This document shows, piece by piece, positions 54,652 through 64,000 of a stretch of DNA of 64,000 bases. The stretch covers positions 62,001 through 126,000 of the forward strand of contig JAMXDE010000027.1 in NCBI GenBank assembly GCA_026770025.1, given 5' to 3'. Each line of letters opens with the position of its first letter. Within the stretch, counting starts at the first letter, position 1. Under the pieces are notes generated by a model, which ran no database searches, was not told the DNA's origin, and saw only the letters and a list, made by a program, of their open reading frames with translations. The DNA is from Craspedostauros australis. Taxonomy: Eukaryota > Bacillariophyta > Bacillariophyceae > Mastogloiales > Achnanthaceae. Both the position numbers and the translations under genes were made by a program.

Positions 54652-55380
54652 GCCAGCAATGCGTCCCGTGATGATACCGAGGGCTTCATTTCGCACCCAG
54701 AAAAGGGCGAATGCTTTGGAATTCTGTGCCAAATCGTGTAATCGTCGCACAGAGGGAGTAGCACCCGCAGTAGAATAAGAACATATGTTATGTTATATAG
54801 TGAGGAAGGTCCTAGGAATTACACAACACATCAGAGCCCAACACGACTGCAGTCAAAGTATGCACAAGTAGATCGTAATCTACTCAAAGCCGAGCAGATC
54901 GCAGAGCATGCTTTCCCCCACGAATTCAACAGTTCCACTGATTCCGCGCTATGATTGCGCATCAGAACTGAGAGGAAACCGAAAACGGAGTTCTTCGCGA
55001 AACTTGACGATAAGGATTGTGATGAGACCATGCATCCTATTCAATATACTCTGCGCACAAAACCTTTGCTGATAGAGACATTGAGTGTGCCCAACGAGAT
55101 TGTTGACTATTGTGAGTGCTTGCGCCACCTATCTTGGCTGTGCGATCTGCGTGTTCTCTGTTCCAGGACGAGTGATCGGATGCACAGGGCAACAACTCAT
55201 CTGCGTCATGGTTGAACAGGACTGGAGTTACAACACAATTGATGGCCCAAATGAGTGATTGTTATGGTGTGCTCGGATTGGTCTTGTGCAGAGCATGGTA
55301 CTCGTGCTTGTGCACAATATACGATTCCATTACATCATCTGTCGATGTCCGCTCTTGGGAATTCGACTCCATGTTGCGAA
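54652..55380. other. Intergenic
   Basis: No gene was recognised. The 5' flank of this gap is AT-richer, with a TTATGTTATATAG stretch near 54787-54800. Confidence 0.45.
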
Positions 55381-55835
55381 TTAGACATGAATATTCGTGA
55401 GCGTTCCAACCAGCATGGCTGGGACCATGCCCATGCCAATGGTGATGCTGGATGCATCAGAGGAGGTGTCCTCAATCTTGAGTGTGCAGATGACCTTGGC
55501 TCCATACATGACGTTGAGCTTGGTGGTGCCATCCGGGATGTCGGACGACTTGACCTCAATCTCGTATGCTCCCATGATGTTGGTCTTCGTCGAAGCCACC
55601 ATCGTTCAATCATCTGCCACGATTATCACGTCCAATCCTTGCTGCAAGAGCAAGTCCGAATGAGATCCAAGGATGAAGTTGGATGTCTGCGAGATGTCGA
55701 CCTTCAGCTGGTGACGGCCTCGTAGACAGTGGCAGGGATGGTGGCGATGTAGCCATCACCAATTGCAGCCATGGCACCGTGGGCGGCCATGGCGATGGCA
55801 GTGACGATGAAGGAAGTCGCCTTTCGAAAGTTCAT
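55381..55835 (-). pseudogene. Decayed secreted-protein gene, copy 2, with large internal deletion
   Basis: It begins at ATG 55835 (MNFRKATSFIVTAIAMAAHGAMA) and reads IPATVYEAVTS to a TGA. One base shift later it matches the C-terminal block of copy 1: ISQTSNFILGSHSDLLLQQ, a further in-frame TGA, then TNIMGAYEIEVKSSDIPDGTTKL, ending NIHV. About 250 residues present in copy 1 between IYEA and the SNF.LGSH block are missing. The upstream flank to about 55965 is also shared with copy 1. Element 2 is inserted 177 bp upstream of the ATG. It is a deletion derivative of the same family. Confidence 0.78.
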
Positions 55836-56006
55836 GATGGCAAGCTGTCATTTGTCTACTTTTTCCGGTTGCTCGAGTGTGGAGTGTTGGCTGTTGGTTG
55901 GTTTGTTGATGTGCTTGCTTTTTCACTATGTGTTGATCTTGGATCTGTGAGATGAGCTGAATGAGCAACATTGATGTTCCTGTCCTCCACAATGATAGTC
56001 CTGAGA

Positions 56007-56012
56007 GATACA
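56007..56012. repeat. Target site duplication, left (GATACA)
   Basis: GATACA directly precedes the left LTR and recurs at 63524-63529 directly after the right LTR. Confidence 0.85.
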
Positions 56013-56693
56013 TGTTGGAAATCCGGGGTTAGTGTTAGTAAGAACTAATTCGTTGTTAGATCGTACTATTCAGAACTGTGAGCTCATTCTCTTCAGCTCC
56101 TTTGCCTTTCGTTTCTCATGTAGCATCTCCTGCGGCAGCATCTCGTTAGACTGTTGCATTCATGCATCTCAACGTCATGGATCATCGCTTGCATGCATGA
56201 GGCCTCATCCGCAGGCATCCTTGTCATGCACATCGTCGTGCATATCCGAAGGCATTCCTGCCTTGCGACTCGTCGTGCATATCCTTATTCTACATTCCCT
56301 GCGGTACAATTCCACAGTCTTGCGTTTCGCTCTTGATCTCCTGACACCAAACTTTACGATTGGTGTCATGATTGGTGTCATGTTTGATGCCCTTTCTGAG
56401 TTGTTCTAGTCCGTGGGTGACACGTGCCATGATCTCCAGATGGGGAGATCATCAATGTGTCTGTCATCATCTTCCTTCACATGGTCTAGATGTCGTGGCC
56501 TTTTCTGGATTCATAGAGGACAGGCTTGTTTGCTTGGTAAGACTGGGGTCATTCCCGTGTGATTCGTGTCGTGGGTGGAATGGACAATATTCAATGGTGT
56601 GACGAATAATATCCAAAGGTGTGACAAATAATGTTGGGAGTTGCGGCAATCATGGGTATCTTTCCGACAGAGTCGTACCCTCGATTCCTGACA
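56013..56693 (-). repeat. LTR of element 2 (3' LTR)
   Basis: This 681-bp direct repeat begins TGTTGGAAATCC and ends ATTCCTGACA, with canonical TG/CA ends. Confidence 0.93.
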
Positions 56694-56704
56694 CCCTTCC
56701 ATTG
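56694..56704 (-). other. Polypurine tract of element 2
   Basis: On the minus strand CAATGGAAGGG lies immediately before the 3' LTR; the purine core is GGAAGGG. Confidence 0.6.
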
Positions 56705-56768
56705 TCGCATCGACAACACATCACTCACACTCTCACATTTTTCATAATTTCACGTCCTCTCTTCTCCG

Positions 56769-59700
56769 TCACTGATCCATTGTGGAACGCAGTTGGATGT
56801 AGTGATCCCTGTGTTTTTCGTAGATCTCCTTTTTGGTATTCTTCGTAAAGCCGTCTGCGATGTTGTCTTCAGAACGCACAAATTTGGTTCTGGCCTCTCC
56901 GTTTGTAATCAGTTCTCGAATGAAATGATGTCGGATGTCGATATGCCGTGTCCTGGCGGATGTTGATGGGTTGGACGCGATGAAGATCGCTCCAACATTG
57001 TCAACCATCACATCTGCCGGCTTGTGCATCCTCAGTCCGATGTCGCTCATCAATTGTGTTACGAAGCGAATTTCTTTTCCTGCTTCCGACAGGGCGACGT
57101 ACTCTGCTTCCGTCGAGCTGAGTGTTACGCTCCGTTGTGCCTTTGATCTCCATATGATCGGCACTCCTTGTAGTAGGACGATGTGCCCTCCTACGCTGAT
57201 GCGATTGTCCTTGTCACCTGCGAATTCGCTGTCGGTGTATATTGCAATCTTCCATGCATCTTGGGTCAGTGGATTCGGTTTCATCTTCAGTCCATACTCT
57301 CTCGTGTCCCATACGAACTTCATGACTCGAAGCATTTCCTTGTATGCTGCGGCTGTTGGTCCATCCAACACCTTGGTCAGTTCTCGCACTGCATTGGCGA
57401 TGTCGGGTCGAGAGTGTTTCACCAGGTATAGCAGCATACCTACTCCGCTTCGGTATCTGCTGTGTCGCTGCTTGTCCACTTTGGGTGCATCGCTTTGCCT
57501 TTGGATGCCTTGCCCTGGTGTCCCTGGTGTTCCGTATCGTTGCAGCTTCACCACATCGCTTCCGAATGTATCGATGATGTTCTTTAGGATGTGTGGTTGG
57601 TTCACCCAACAGTTCGTCTTGTCGCGGTTGAAGATGATCTTGCAGCTCAGGTAGTCTTCGAGATCTTCCTCCACTTTGACACCGAATCGTTCCGCTCGGA
57701 TATTCTTCACGAGCTTTTTCAGTTCCTGCTCCTCTCCGATGCAGAGGCAATCGTCCACATAGGTGCCGATCAGTAGCAGTCTCCCTTCCTGATTCCGAAT
57801 CAGTAGGCATGGGTCCACCTCGCTCTGTCTGAACCCCAACTTGAATAGGATGTCGACGAGCTTCTTATTCCATTGTCTCGCGCTTTGCACGAGTCCGTAG
57901 ATGGTTTTCTTGAGTAGCAGGCATTCGTCGGCTTCGTGCCTCATACCCTTTGGGCATTGCATGTAGATTTCTTCATCGAGTTCTCCATGCAGGAATGCTG
58001 TCTCAAAGTCGATGATGATACTGTCCATATGTAATATCATCTTCATCGTGAGCATGATTCGATATGTTGCATCATGTATCACTGGTGCGTGGTGTGCCGA
58101 GAAATCGACTCCTGCGATCTGCGAGTATCCGCATGCCACGAGTCTGGCGCGGAATACCCCGTTTCTCTTTTCCTTGAAAACCCATTTGGTCTTCACACAC
58201 CGCCGATCCTTCGGCATCTGGTCCTTCTTGATTTTCTCCCATACTTTCCTTCTGGCCATATCGTAGAACTCTTTGTTGATAGCTTCGCGCCATTTCTTTC
58301 TTTTGTTGGGATCCGCATGGTCCCAGCAGTCCTCGAATGTGGTGGGGTCCAGTAGCATTGCGACATTCGCGTATTCTGCCCCTCCCTCATTTCGTTCGTC
58401 TTTCAATGCTTGGTCCGCAGCGATGATGTCGTCTAATCTCATCATTCCATGAGGTGTGTCTATCATCGTACCTGCGATATCTCTGTTGAATATTGACCCG
58501 TCTGCGTGGAAGTCGGGTCCTCCTGGTTTCGGTGGAGTTGTGATGGTCTCTTCGGGCGTCACATATCCCTCGCTGTCATTAGGTTCTGACTCATCACTTG
58601 ATCCGAGATCTCGCTCCTCTTCTGGGATTGGGTCGTTGTTGTACCCGGCGAGAGCGCTCAGCATCCTTGGTATGCGTGTTACAGGTTCTGCGACAGGGGT
58701 GTCTTCGGGCTCTTTCTCGGCCGCTTCGTCTACTTTCCCCTCGTCGTCCCTTCCGAATTCATCGTCGATCTCTTCGTTCGATTCATTTTCCCCTTGGGCA
58801 GGGAGCAAGCTATCTTGCCCTCGCGCAGCGTCATCAGTATCTTCTATTTCTTCGGCTCTGCTGCTGCGATCCGCGTCGTCGGCCTCCATGCTCTTGATGG
58901 TCTCCGATCGTCGCTCCCAAGTTGTCCTCGTAGTTCGGGTGTTCATACCCGACGTAGAGTCGTCATCTTCTAGATCTATCAGCACAGATCTGTTGGCATT
59001 CTCGATACCTCTGAATTGCCCGTATGACTGATTCATCCATGTCACGTCTCTCGTGATTAGGATCTTGGTTGTTGCGAGATTCAGCATTCGATATACTCCC
59101 TTTGCGTGCGATTGGCCGTAGCCGACGAACATGGCTGGTCTGGATCTATCGTCCAGCTTAGCCTTTATCGTACGACCGCCGATGTATACCATGCCTATTT
59201 CTCCGAATTTTCGTAATCCATCCACGAACGTTGGGATGCGGTTGTTGAAGAGAACACATGCTGGTTCTCTTGTCTTTGTCTCGATAATATTTTCGAGCTG
59301 AGTCGCGGTTCGGGCTGCCTCCGCCCACAATTTTCCGCGCACTGTTCTTGGTAGATGTGTTTGATTGAGCATGGAGCGGACTTTCCCGTACAGCGTCGCG
59401 AATTTTCTTTCTACGCGACCGTTCTGTTGGGGAGTGTAAGCGGCAGTGTATTCGAACGTTGGACCGAACCCTTCGTCGAGAAGCTGTTTCTCCGCGGCAT
59501 AATTCTCTCCCGCGTTGTCACATCTGATATTTTTCACATGTGCCTGTTGATTGGAGTGAAGCCATCTGAGGAGCGTGATCAGCTTTTCTCCGACTTCACT
59601 TTTCTCTTTCAAAAAGTAACTCCAGCAGTAATCACTGTAATCATCGATGACAAGGAGCCAATATTTTCCTTGTCCGTAGCTGTGCGTTTGAACACTCGAT

Positions 59701-62700
59701 GTATCAATGAACAACCGCTCACCAATTTCTTTTGCTCGGCGCTGCAGGCGTTTTGTCATTGACTTCTGCTTCTGTTTTCCAATTGCGCAGTCAATGCATG
59801 CATGCAACTTGCCTGTGACATTCCAACCGTATCGTCCCGCTGTGCGAGAGATCGTGTAAGTGTCAACATGGCCTAACATTTTATGAATTTGGTTGATGTC
59901 CACCGCGGACCTGGTGGACACGCCGACATTGGCTTGGTCTTCGTGGGGAGGGGCACTGATCATGTTCACTCCACTCACGAAACCGCTGTGGGTTGCCATG
60001 AGTCTGTCGAACGTGATGCGTTGCCCGCGCTTCTCCAAGCTCATCACGACACCTTGGTTGCTGATGTCGAAGCCGTTCTCGAGAGCTTTGTTGATGCTCA
60101 AGAGGTTCACCCACAGGTTGGGCACGAACTTCACTTGCTTGAGCACGATGGTAGCTTGGTTCCCGTTCTTCTGCATCACGACCATGCGTTTATCGCCAAC
60201 CTTTGTTGCCTTGAGGTATCGGCCGCTGCCGATCTTGATGGAGTGGTTGGCCACTCGCACGTTGATCATTCCCTCCTCGCTATTGGTGAGGTGGCATGAG
60301 GCACCGGAATCACCCAGCCAAGTGTTTGCTTCATGGTGGTCGGGGGCGATGGTGTGGCGGAGTGCGCTTGCATCGTCGAGGTCGCTGATCACCATGGCCA
60401 TGTCTGGTTGAGCGTCTTGATGGTCGCCGATCACCATGGCCATGTCTGGTTGAGCATCGGCCGCTCGGTAGATGGGGAGCTGGTTGAACTCCTCTGGGTC
60501 TCGGACTCCTTGGTCACTTGGATGATGCATCCACATCAGCATCTCTGCGGCATGCTGAACCAGGCTGTCGATGAGCCCTCTGTGGATGGATGGCAAGTTG
60601 AGTTCCTCAAGTCTTGCGTTGATGTGTTGCACGGCTTGCACCAATTGCATTGGCGTGAACACGTCGATGCGATGCATCATGTAGTAGAGCGTGCGAGGGT
60701 TCAGGCTTTCTCCTCCTCCTTCGGTGTACGCGTGCGCCGCGTCGCAGCACAGTAGGGCGAGCTCAGAGCGTACTTCGTCAGCAACCATCATGTTGCTGAG
60801 AGAGTATCTCATTGCGACGTGCAGGGGTCCTGCAGTCCAGAGCTTCTGGCGGCGCGTCATGATGTCTTGGATCGTTGTTGGCGCCGCCCTTGCAGGGGGA
60901 TTTGCCAGTTGGATGAGGAACGGCGAGTTACGGCAGGTCTTGCACATGGCGTAGAGAGGGCCGCGCTGAAAACACAGCGGGCACCATCCTGCGGTGCTTC
61001 CTCCGTTGCGGGACGACTCTTCGATCATTCGATCGACCAGAGTCCTTGGTTCGGTTCGAGAGTAGATGGTGGAGGTGACACGATGGTCGACTCCAGGCAT
61101 CGCTACTTCATTCTCCATGATGTCTCCGACGTTGAGGGGTTCATCCTCGTAGACGATCCCTTCGAAGAGATTGTCTTCGTCGGTGTAGTCGTCTTCATCG
61201 CTTGATGGGAATTGCTCGCGGTTGATTGTCTCAACTGCAGCAACTGGGGGCCCGTAGTATCCGTACACACTTGGGGTGTGGGCCTCTCGTTCCTCTTCAG
61301 AGTACTTGTCCTCTTCTTCGATGTCAAGTCCGATCATGTCTTCGTCGGTGGTTGCGAGGGCCATGTCGTTGATGGACGACTCATAGTGCGCCATGTTGGT
61401 GGTGTTGATTGTTTGGTTTTGCTTGATGTTCGTGATTTCGTCGATTGTCACGATTCTTGGGTTGGTCACATTTTTGACCTCAACAGGGTCGTTTTCGAGG
61501 TCGTCGGTGGGGAAACACATCAATGCTTCGTTGTTGACCGACTTGTCTTCGTCGGGTAACCACATTGATTCGTCGGTCGTCACGAGACCGACTTCGTCTT
61601 CTTCGTCGTCCGCGGACATCCACATGGGTTCATCTACCACGACGAACGCGGCGTTGTTTGCCGCGGCGTCTTCGGGTAGCCACATCGGTTCTTCGACCAT
61701 CACGAGGGCGACGTCGTCTGTTCCGTCCATGCCGTCGGTGGCCACATTGGCGGCGTCGGCTGCTTTCATCGCTGCCTTCAACTTGAAGCACTCGAGGATC
61801 TTGTGTCCCTTCTTACCGCAGTACTTGCAGTTTCCGTTGAACTTGACCTTGTCCTCAGTATCACTTCTCTTGTTCTTCTTCGAGGGCTTGCCTCCTTTGT
61901 TCTTAGGCGCAGAGCGGCAGTCAGCCTTCTTGTGCCCGTAGGCGCCGCAGTTGCGGCAGTGGCCCTTGAAGCCACCAGTGGCAGCGAGTGCCATTTCTTC
62001 CTTGCTATGGTTCTCGCGCTTACTACCTCCTTGCTTGATGTGACGTGCGTCGTAGGTTGCACTCACTGCTTCGCGGATGTCTTCGATAGTCATCTGCTTT
62101 TCGATGTTCTCGAACTTGAGCTCGATGAGCTTCACATCCATTTCGTAGTCTCTTCCGAGAGCGTTGAGCACGAGCATGTGGTACTGCTCCATGTCCATGT
62201 TAACTCCCGCGTGCTTGCGGCGGTTACGGATCACCTCCATTTCGGTGAGGAAGGTATCCGGGTGTTCGCCTTTCTTCAATCGCATCCCGTTGAGTTGAGC
62301 CAACAACTTTGCCTTCATTGGCGCAGTGCGTTGCTCGTAGATGCGCTCGAGAGCCTTCCACGCCTTGCGAGGGTCTCCTCCCTCGTAGATGTTGCTCTCG
62401 CATCCCAACACAGCCATGAAGGCGACATCGCCTTCGGTGGTTTCATGGTTGATTGCCATGGTCAGTTCTTCAAACGCGTACTTGGCCAGAGCCTTCTTGT
62501 ACTCCGCCTTCTCCTCGGGAGACATGGCAGATAACTTCGAGGCCTTAAGCTTCTTCTCTTCGCTTCCCGCGATGGAGGCGAGGGGAGAGGGGTCAAAAGC
62601 CTCGGTCTTCACAATCACTTCATCCAAGTCCTTGAGATACAAGTCTCCGTAACCCTTGCGGTTGGCGCAGGCGAGGAACTTCGCACTCCAAGCTTTCCAG

Positions 62701-62762
62701 GAGGATCGCTTGCCGTCGAACATGATCATGTAACGATCGGTCTTACCGAGGAAGGACGTCAT
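56769..62762 (-). CDS. Copia Gag-Pol polyprotein of element 2 (intact)
   Basis: The 1997-residue frame has no interruption. Gag occupies roughly the first 340 residues, starts MTSFLGKTDRYMIMF, and has two CX2CX4HX4C knuckles (CRNCGAYGHKKADC near 268, CKYCGKKGHKILEC near 310). An acidic linker follows, with three imperfect copies of a DEPMWLP-type unit. Protease has DSGAS near 815. Integrase shows the pre-integrase CIDCAIGK, then Asp (FIDTSS, about 1018), Asp (RCDNAGEN, about 1080) and Glu (NGRVERK, about 1115). Reverse transcriptase shows IDFETAFLHGEL and YVDD (about 1664). RNase H shows SSTEAEYVALSEA and DNVGAIFIA. The polyprotein is self-processed and makes the particle, the cDNA and the insertion. 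The tandem AQPDMAMVI unit near residue 770 is a recent internal duplication. Confidence 0.94.
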   Translation of the reverse strand: MTSFLGKTDRYMIMFDGKRSSWKAWSAKFLACANRKGYGDLYLKDLDEVIVKTEAFDPSPLASIAGSEEKKLKASKLSAMSPEEKAEYKKALAKYAFEELTMAINHETTEGDVAFMAVLGCESNIYEGGDPRKAWKALERIYEQRTAPMKAKLLAQLNGMRLKKGEHPDTFLTEMEVIRNRRKHAGVNMDMEQYHMLVLNALGRDYEMDVKLIELKFENIEKQMTIEDIREAVSATYDARHIKQGGSKRENHSKEEMALAATGGFKGHCRNCGAYGHKKADCRSAPKNKGGKPSKKNKRSDTEDKVKFNGNCKYCGKKGHKILECFKLKAAMKAADAANVATDGMDGTDDVALVMVEEPMWLPEDAAANNAAFVVVDEPMWMSADDEEDEVGLVTTDESMWLPDEDKSVNNEALMCFPTDDLENDPVEVKNVTNPRIVTIDEITNIKQNQTINTTNMAHYESSINDMALATTDEDMIGLDIEEEDKYSEEEREAHTPSVYGYYGPPVAAVETINREQFPSSDEDDYTDEDNLFEGIVYEDEPLNVGDIMENEVAMPGVDHRVTSTIYSRTEPRTLVDRMIEESSRNGGSTAGWCPLCFQRGPLYAMCKTCRNSPFLIQLANPPARAAPTTIQDIMTRRQKLWTAGPLHVAMRYSLSNMMVADEVRSELALLCCDAAHAYTEGGGESLNPRTLYYMMHRIDVFTPMQLVQAVQHINARLEELNLPSIHRGLIDSLVQHAAEMLMWMHHPSDQGVRDPEEFNQLPIYRAADAQPDMAMVIGDHQDAQPDMAMVISDLDDASALRHTIAPDHHEANTWLGDSGASCHLTNSEEGMINVRVANHSIKIGSGRYLKATKVGDKRMVVMQKNGNQATIVLKQVKFVPNLWVNLLSINKALENGFDISNQGVVMSLEKRGQRITFDRLMATHSGFVSGVNMISAPPHEDQANVGVSTRSAVDINQIHKMLGHVDTYTISRTAGRYGWNVTGKLHACIDCAIGKQKQKSMTKRLQRRAKEIGERLFIDTSSVQTHSYGQGKYWLLVIDDYSDYCWSYFLKEKSEVGEKLITLLRWLHSNQQAHVKNIRCDNAGENYAAEKQLLDEGFGPTFEYTAAYTPQQNGRVERKFATLYGKVRSMLNQTHLPRTVRGKLWAEAARTATQLENIIETKTREPACVLFNNRIPTFVDGLRKFGEIGMVYIGGRTIKAKLDDRSRPAMFVGYGQSHAKGVYRMLNLATTKILITRDVTWMNQSYGQFRGIENANRSVLIDLEDDDSTSGMNTRTTRTTWERRSETIKSMEADDADRSSRAEEIEDTDDAARGQDSLLPAQGENESNEEIDDEFGRDDEGKVDEAAEKEPEDTPVAEPVTRIPRMLSALAGYNNDPIPEEERDLGSSDESEPNDSEGYVTPEETITTPPKPGGPDFHADGSIFNRDIAGTMIDTPHGMMRLDDIIAADQALKDERNEGGAEYANVAMLLDPTTFEDCWDHADPNKRKKWREAINKEFYDMARRKVWEKIKKDQMPKDRRCVKTKWVFKEKRNGVFRARLVACGYSQIAGVDFSAHHAPVIHDATYRIMLTMKMILHMDSIIIDFETAFLHGELDEEIYMQCPKGMRHEADECLLLKKTIYGLVQSARQWNKKLVDILFKLGFRQSEVDPCLLIRNQEGRLLLIGTYVDDCLCIGEEQELKKLVKNIRAERFGVKVEEDLEDYLSCKIIFNRDKTNCWVNQPHILKNIIDTFGSDVVKLQRYGTPGTPGQGIQRQSDAPKVDKQRHSRYRSGVGMLLYLVKHSRPDIANAVRELTKVLDGPTAAAYKEMLRVMKFVWDTREYGLKMKPNPLTQDAWKIAIYTDSEFAGDKDNRISVGGHIVLLQGVPIIWRSKAQRSVTLSSTEAEYVALSEAGKEIRFVTQLMSDIGLRMHKPADVMVDNVGAIFIASNPSTSARTRHIDIRHHFIRELITNGEARTKFVRSEDNIADGFTKNTKKEIYEKHRDHYIQLRSTMDQ

Positions 62763-62842
62763 GGTGATGATGGTGAGAGTCGTTTGTTGCTGTGTTGGTG
62801 ATGATGGAAACGTAGGATTTCAATCGTAAACGTTTCGAAACG
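62763..62842 (-). other. Short 5' leader of element 2
   Basis: Only 80 bp separate the 5' LTR from the Gag ATG. Next to the LTR the minus strand reads CGTTTCGAAACG, a perfect 12-bp palindrome, instead of a TGG-type primer site. Priming may use an internal part of a tRNA, as for some copia relatives; this is not shown. Confidence 0.55.
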
Positions 62843-63523
62843 TGTTGGAAATCCGGGGTTAGTGTTAGTAAGAACTAATTCGTTGTTAGATCGTACTATT
62901 CAGAACTGTGAGCTCATTCTCTTCAGCTCCTTTGCCTTTCGTTTCTCACGTAGCATCTCCTGCGGCAGCATCTCGTTAGACTGTTGCATTCATGCATCTC
63001 AACGTCATGGATCATCGCTTGCATGCATGAGGCCTCATCCGCAGGCATCCTTGTCATGCACATCGTCGTGCATATCCGAAGGCATTCCTGCCTTGCGACT
63101 CGTCGTGCATATCCTTATTCTACATTCCCTGCGGTACGATTCCACAGTCTTGCGTTTCGCTCTTGATCTCCTGACACCAAACTTTACGATTGGTGTCATG
63201 ATTGGTGTCATGTTTGATGCCCTTTCTGAGTTGTTCTAGTCCGTGGGTGACACGTGCCATGATCTCCAGATGGGGAGATCATCAATGTGTCTGTCATCAT
63301 CTTCCTTCACATGGTCTAGATGTCGTGGCCTTTTCTGGATTCATAGAGGACAGGCTTGTTTGCTTGGTAAGACTGGGGTCATTCCCGTGTGATTCGTGTC
63401 GTGGGTGAAATGGACAATATTCAATGGTGTGACGAATAATATCCAAAGGTGTGACAAATAATGTTGGGAGTTGCGGCAATCATGGGTATCTTTCCGACAG
63501 AGTCGTACCCTCGATTCCTGACA
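62843..63523 (-). repeat. LTR of element 2 (5' LTR)
   Basis: This is the second 681-bp copy, with three single-base differences from 56013-56693 noticed by eye. It is expected to carry the promoter for the element on the minus strand. Confidence 0.93.
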
Positions 63524-63529
63524 GATACA
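63524..63529. repeat. Target site duplication, right (GATACA)
   Basis: This is the partner of 56007-56012. It is one base longer than the 5 bp usual for copia elements. Confidence 0.85.
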
Positions 63530-64000
63530 ATGTCAAAGCACACGGTCAATGAGCGCGGATGCGGTGGGATGTTGGTGCACATGGCGGTGTCTCGCCAATA
63601 ATCTTTGGATTCACAGCTGATCCCCTTGCCATGGCAGTCTTCGCAGGCTGTGTACTTGTGGCACACGGACAGGTGCGTATCCCATTTCTGATGATGTTGG
63701 GGGGATGGTCCAAGTCCAACATTGCCAGGGCATTTTCCGTCCTTCGATGTTTGGGAGGGGAACAAACAAACCAAGGCTGTTCGACGAAAGACGGTTTCTT
63801 TGTGGATGCGCATGTGGTTGTGTGGTTGTGGGTGCGTTCGTTTTTTTTTTTGCGAAGTTTGTTCCCAAGATCGCAGAATGCACAACGTGGATGCAATCGG
63901 ATGTTTATCAGAGTGAATATAACCATGTCACACCCCAATAAGCGAAACTGAGAGGCCAACTACAGAGCCTCCGATGGATGTTTGAGGAGATGTAGCATTG
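63530..64000. other. Right flank of element 2, possible Cys-rich coding fragment
   Basis: Open frames exist on both strands. One minus-strand frame (63541-63750) reads HLSVCHKYTACEDCHGKG then SCESKDYWRDTAMC, with Cys spacing that could bind zinc, but it starts and ends without clear signals and the overlapping frames are also open. A run of 13 T lies at about 63839-63851. No confident gene was called. Confidence 0.3.

Larger units (their letters stand above)
56013..63523 (-). mobile_element. Ty1/copia LTR retrotransposon 2, apparently intact, 7511 bp
   Basis: This minus-strand element has 681-bp LTRs (56013-56693 and 62843-63523) with canonical TG...CA ends, a GATACA duplication and a single uninterrupted Gag-Pol frame. 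The LTRs differ at three sites noticed by eye (near 56119, 56297 and 56575), so integration was recent. All domains needed for autonomous transposition are present in copia order. Its Gag has two retroviral-type zinc knuckles and its protein sequence is quite unlike element 1, so the two are separate copia lineages. Confidence 0.94.

Noticed and set aside
63541-63959. DNA transposon or RING-type gene from Cys-rich minus-strand frame
   Set aside because: Cys/His spacing fits no family convincingly, competing frames are open, and the window ends too soon to see the rest.
1-64000. tRNA or rRNA genes
   Set aside because: No stretch with recognisable A-box/B-box or ribosomal core sequence was noticed; a covariance-model search would be needed to exclude a tRNA.

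Overview
The window looks like nuclear DNA of a diatom, or a closely related alga with a secondary red plastid. The signs are two proteins (3433-4752, and 37421-38098 on the minus strand) with a signal peptide ending just before a Phe-Gln-Pro plastid-import motif, a membrane cyclase fused to a cyclic-nucleotide phosphodiesterase, a membrane-anchored LRR protein with a Pro/Ser/Thr stalk, and two Ty1/copia-type LTR retrotransposons. No rRNA, tRNA or CRISPR array was recognised. The species cannot be named from the sequence alone.

Positions 1-38100 are a gene-rich arm. In order: methionyl-tRNA formyltransferase (-, one intron), a plastid-targeted protein (+), a WW-domain membrane protein (+), a type II membrane sulfotransferase (+), an LRR membrane protein (-), an FGGY carbohydrate kinase (-), a chorein/VPS13-like protein with a polyglutamine tract (+), a 12-exon transmembrane nucleotide cyclase-phosphodiesterase (-), a C3HC zinc-finger NIPA-like protein (+, one 533-bp intron), a JMJD4-like 2-oxoglutarate oxygenase (-), a large AAA-type ATPase (+) and a plastid DUF3119-like membrane protein (-). 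Neighbours are often divergent or convergent pairs with short spacers. The genes are functionally unrelated and there is no sign of an operon or cluster.

Positions 38100-64000 are a repeat- and decay-rich arm. A 9.1-kb copia element (39355-48503) has 685-bp LTRs with unusual AGTT...AACT ends and a perfect ACATC target duplication. It carries one nonsense codon and one dinucleotide-slippage frameshift, and its polyprotein contains membrane-like segments. A second copia element (56013-63523) of a different lineage has 681-bp TG...CA LTRs, a GATACA duplication and one uninterrupted 1997-residue polyprotein, so it may still be competent. Between and beside them are two decayed copies of a secreted-protein gene (49400-50730 and 55381-55835) and a very acidic reading frame (52444-54255) that has no clear start and keeps a coding-like frame beyond two stops.

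The points most worth checking are the micro-exons (38 and 22 nt) that carry the cyclase catalytic loops, the mixed substrate-selecting residues of that cyclase, the membrane insertion in the first copia polyprotein, its non-canonical LTR ends, and the decayed secreted-protein pair.
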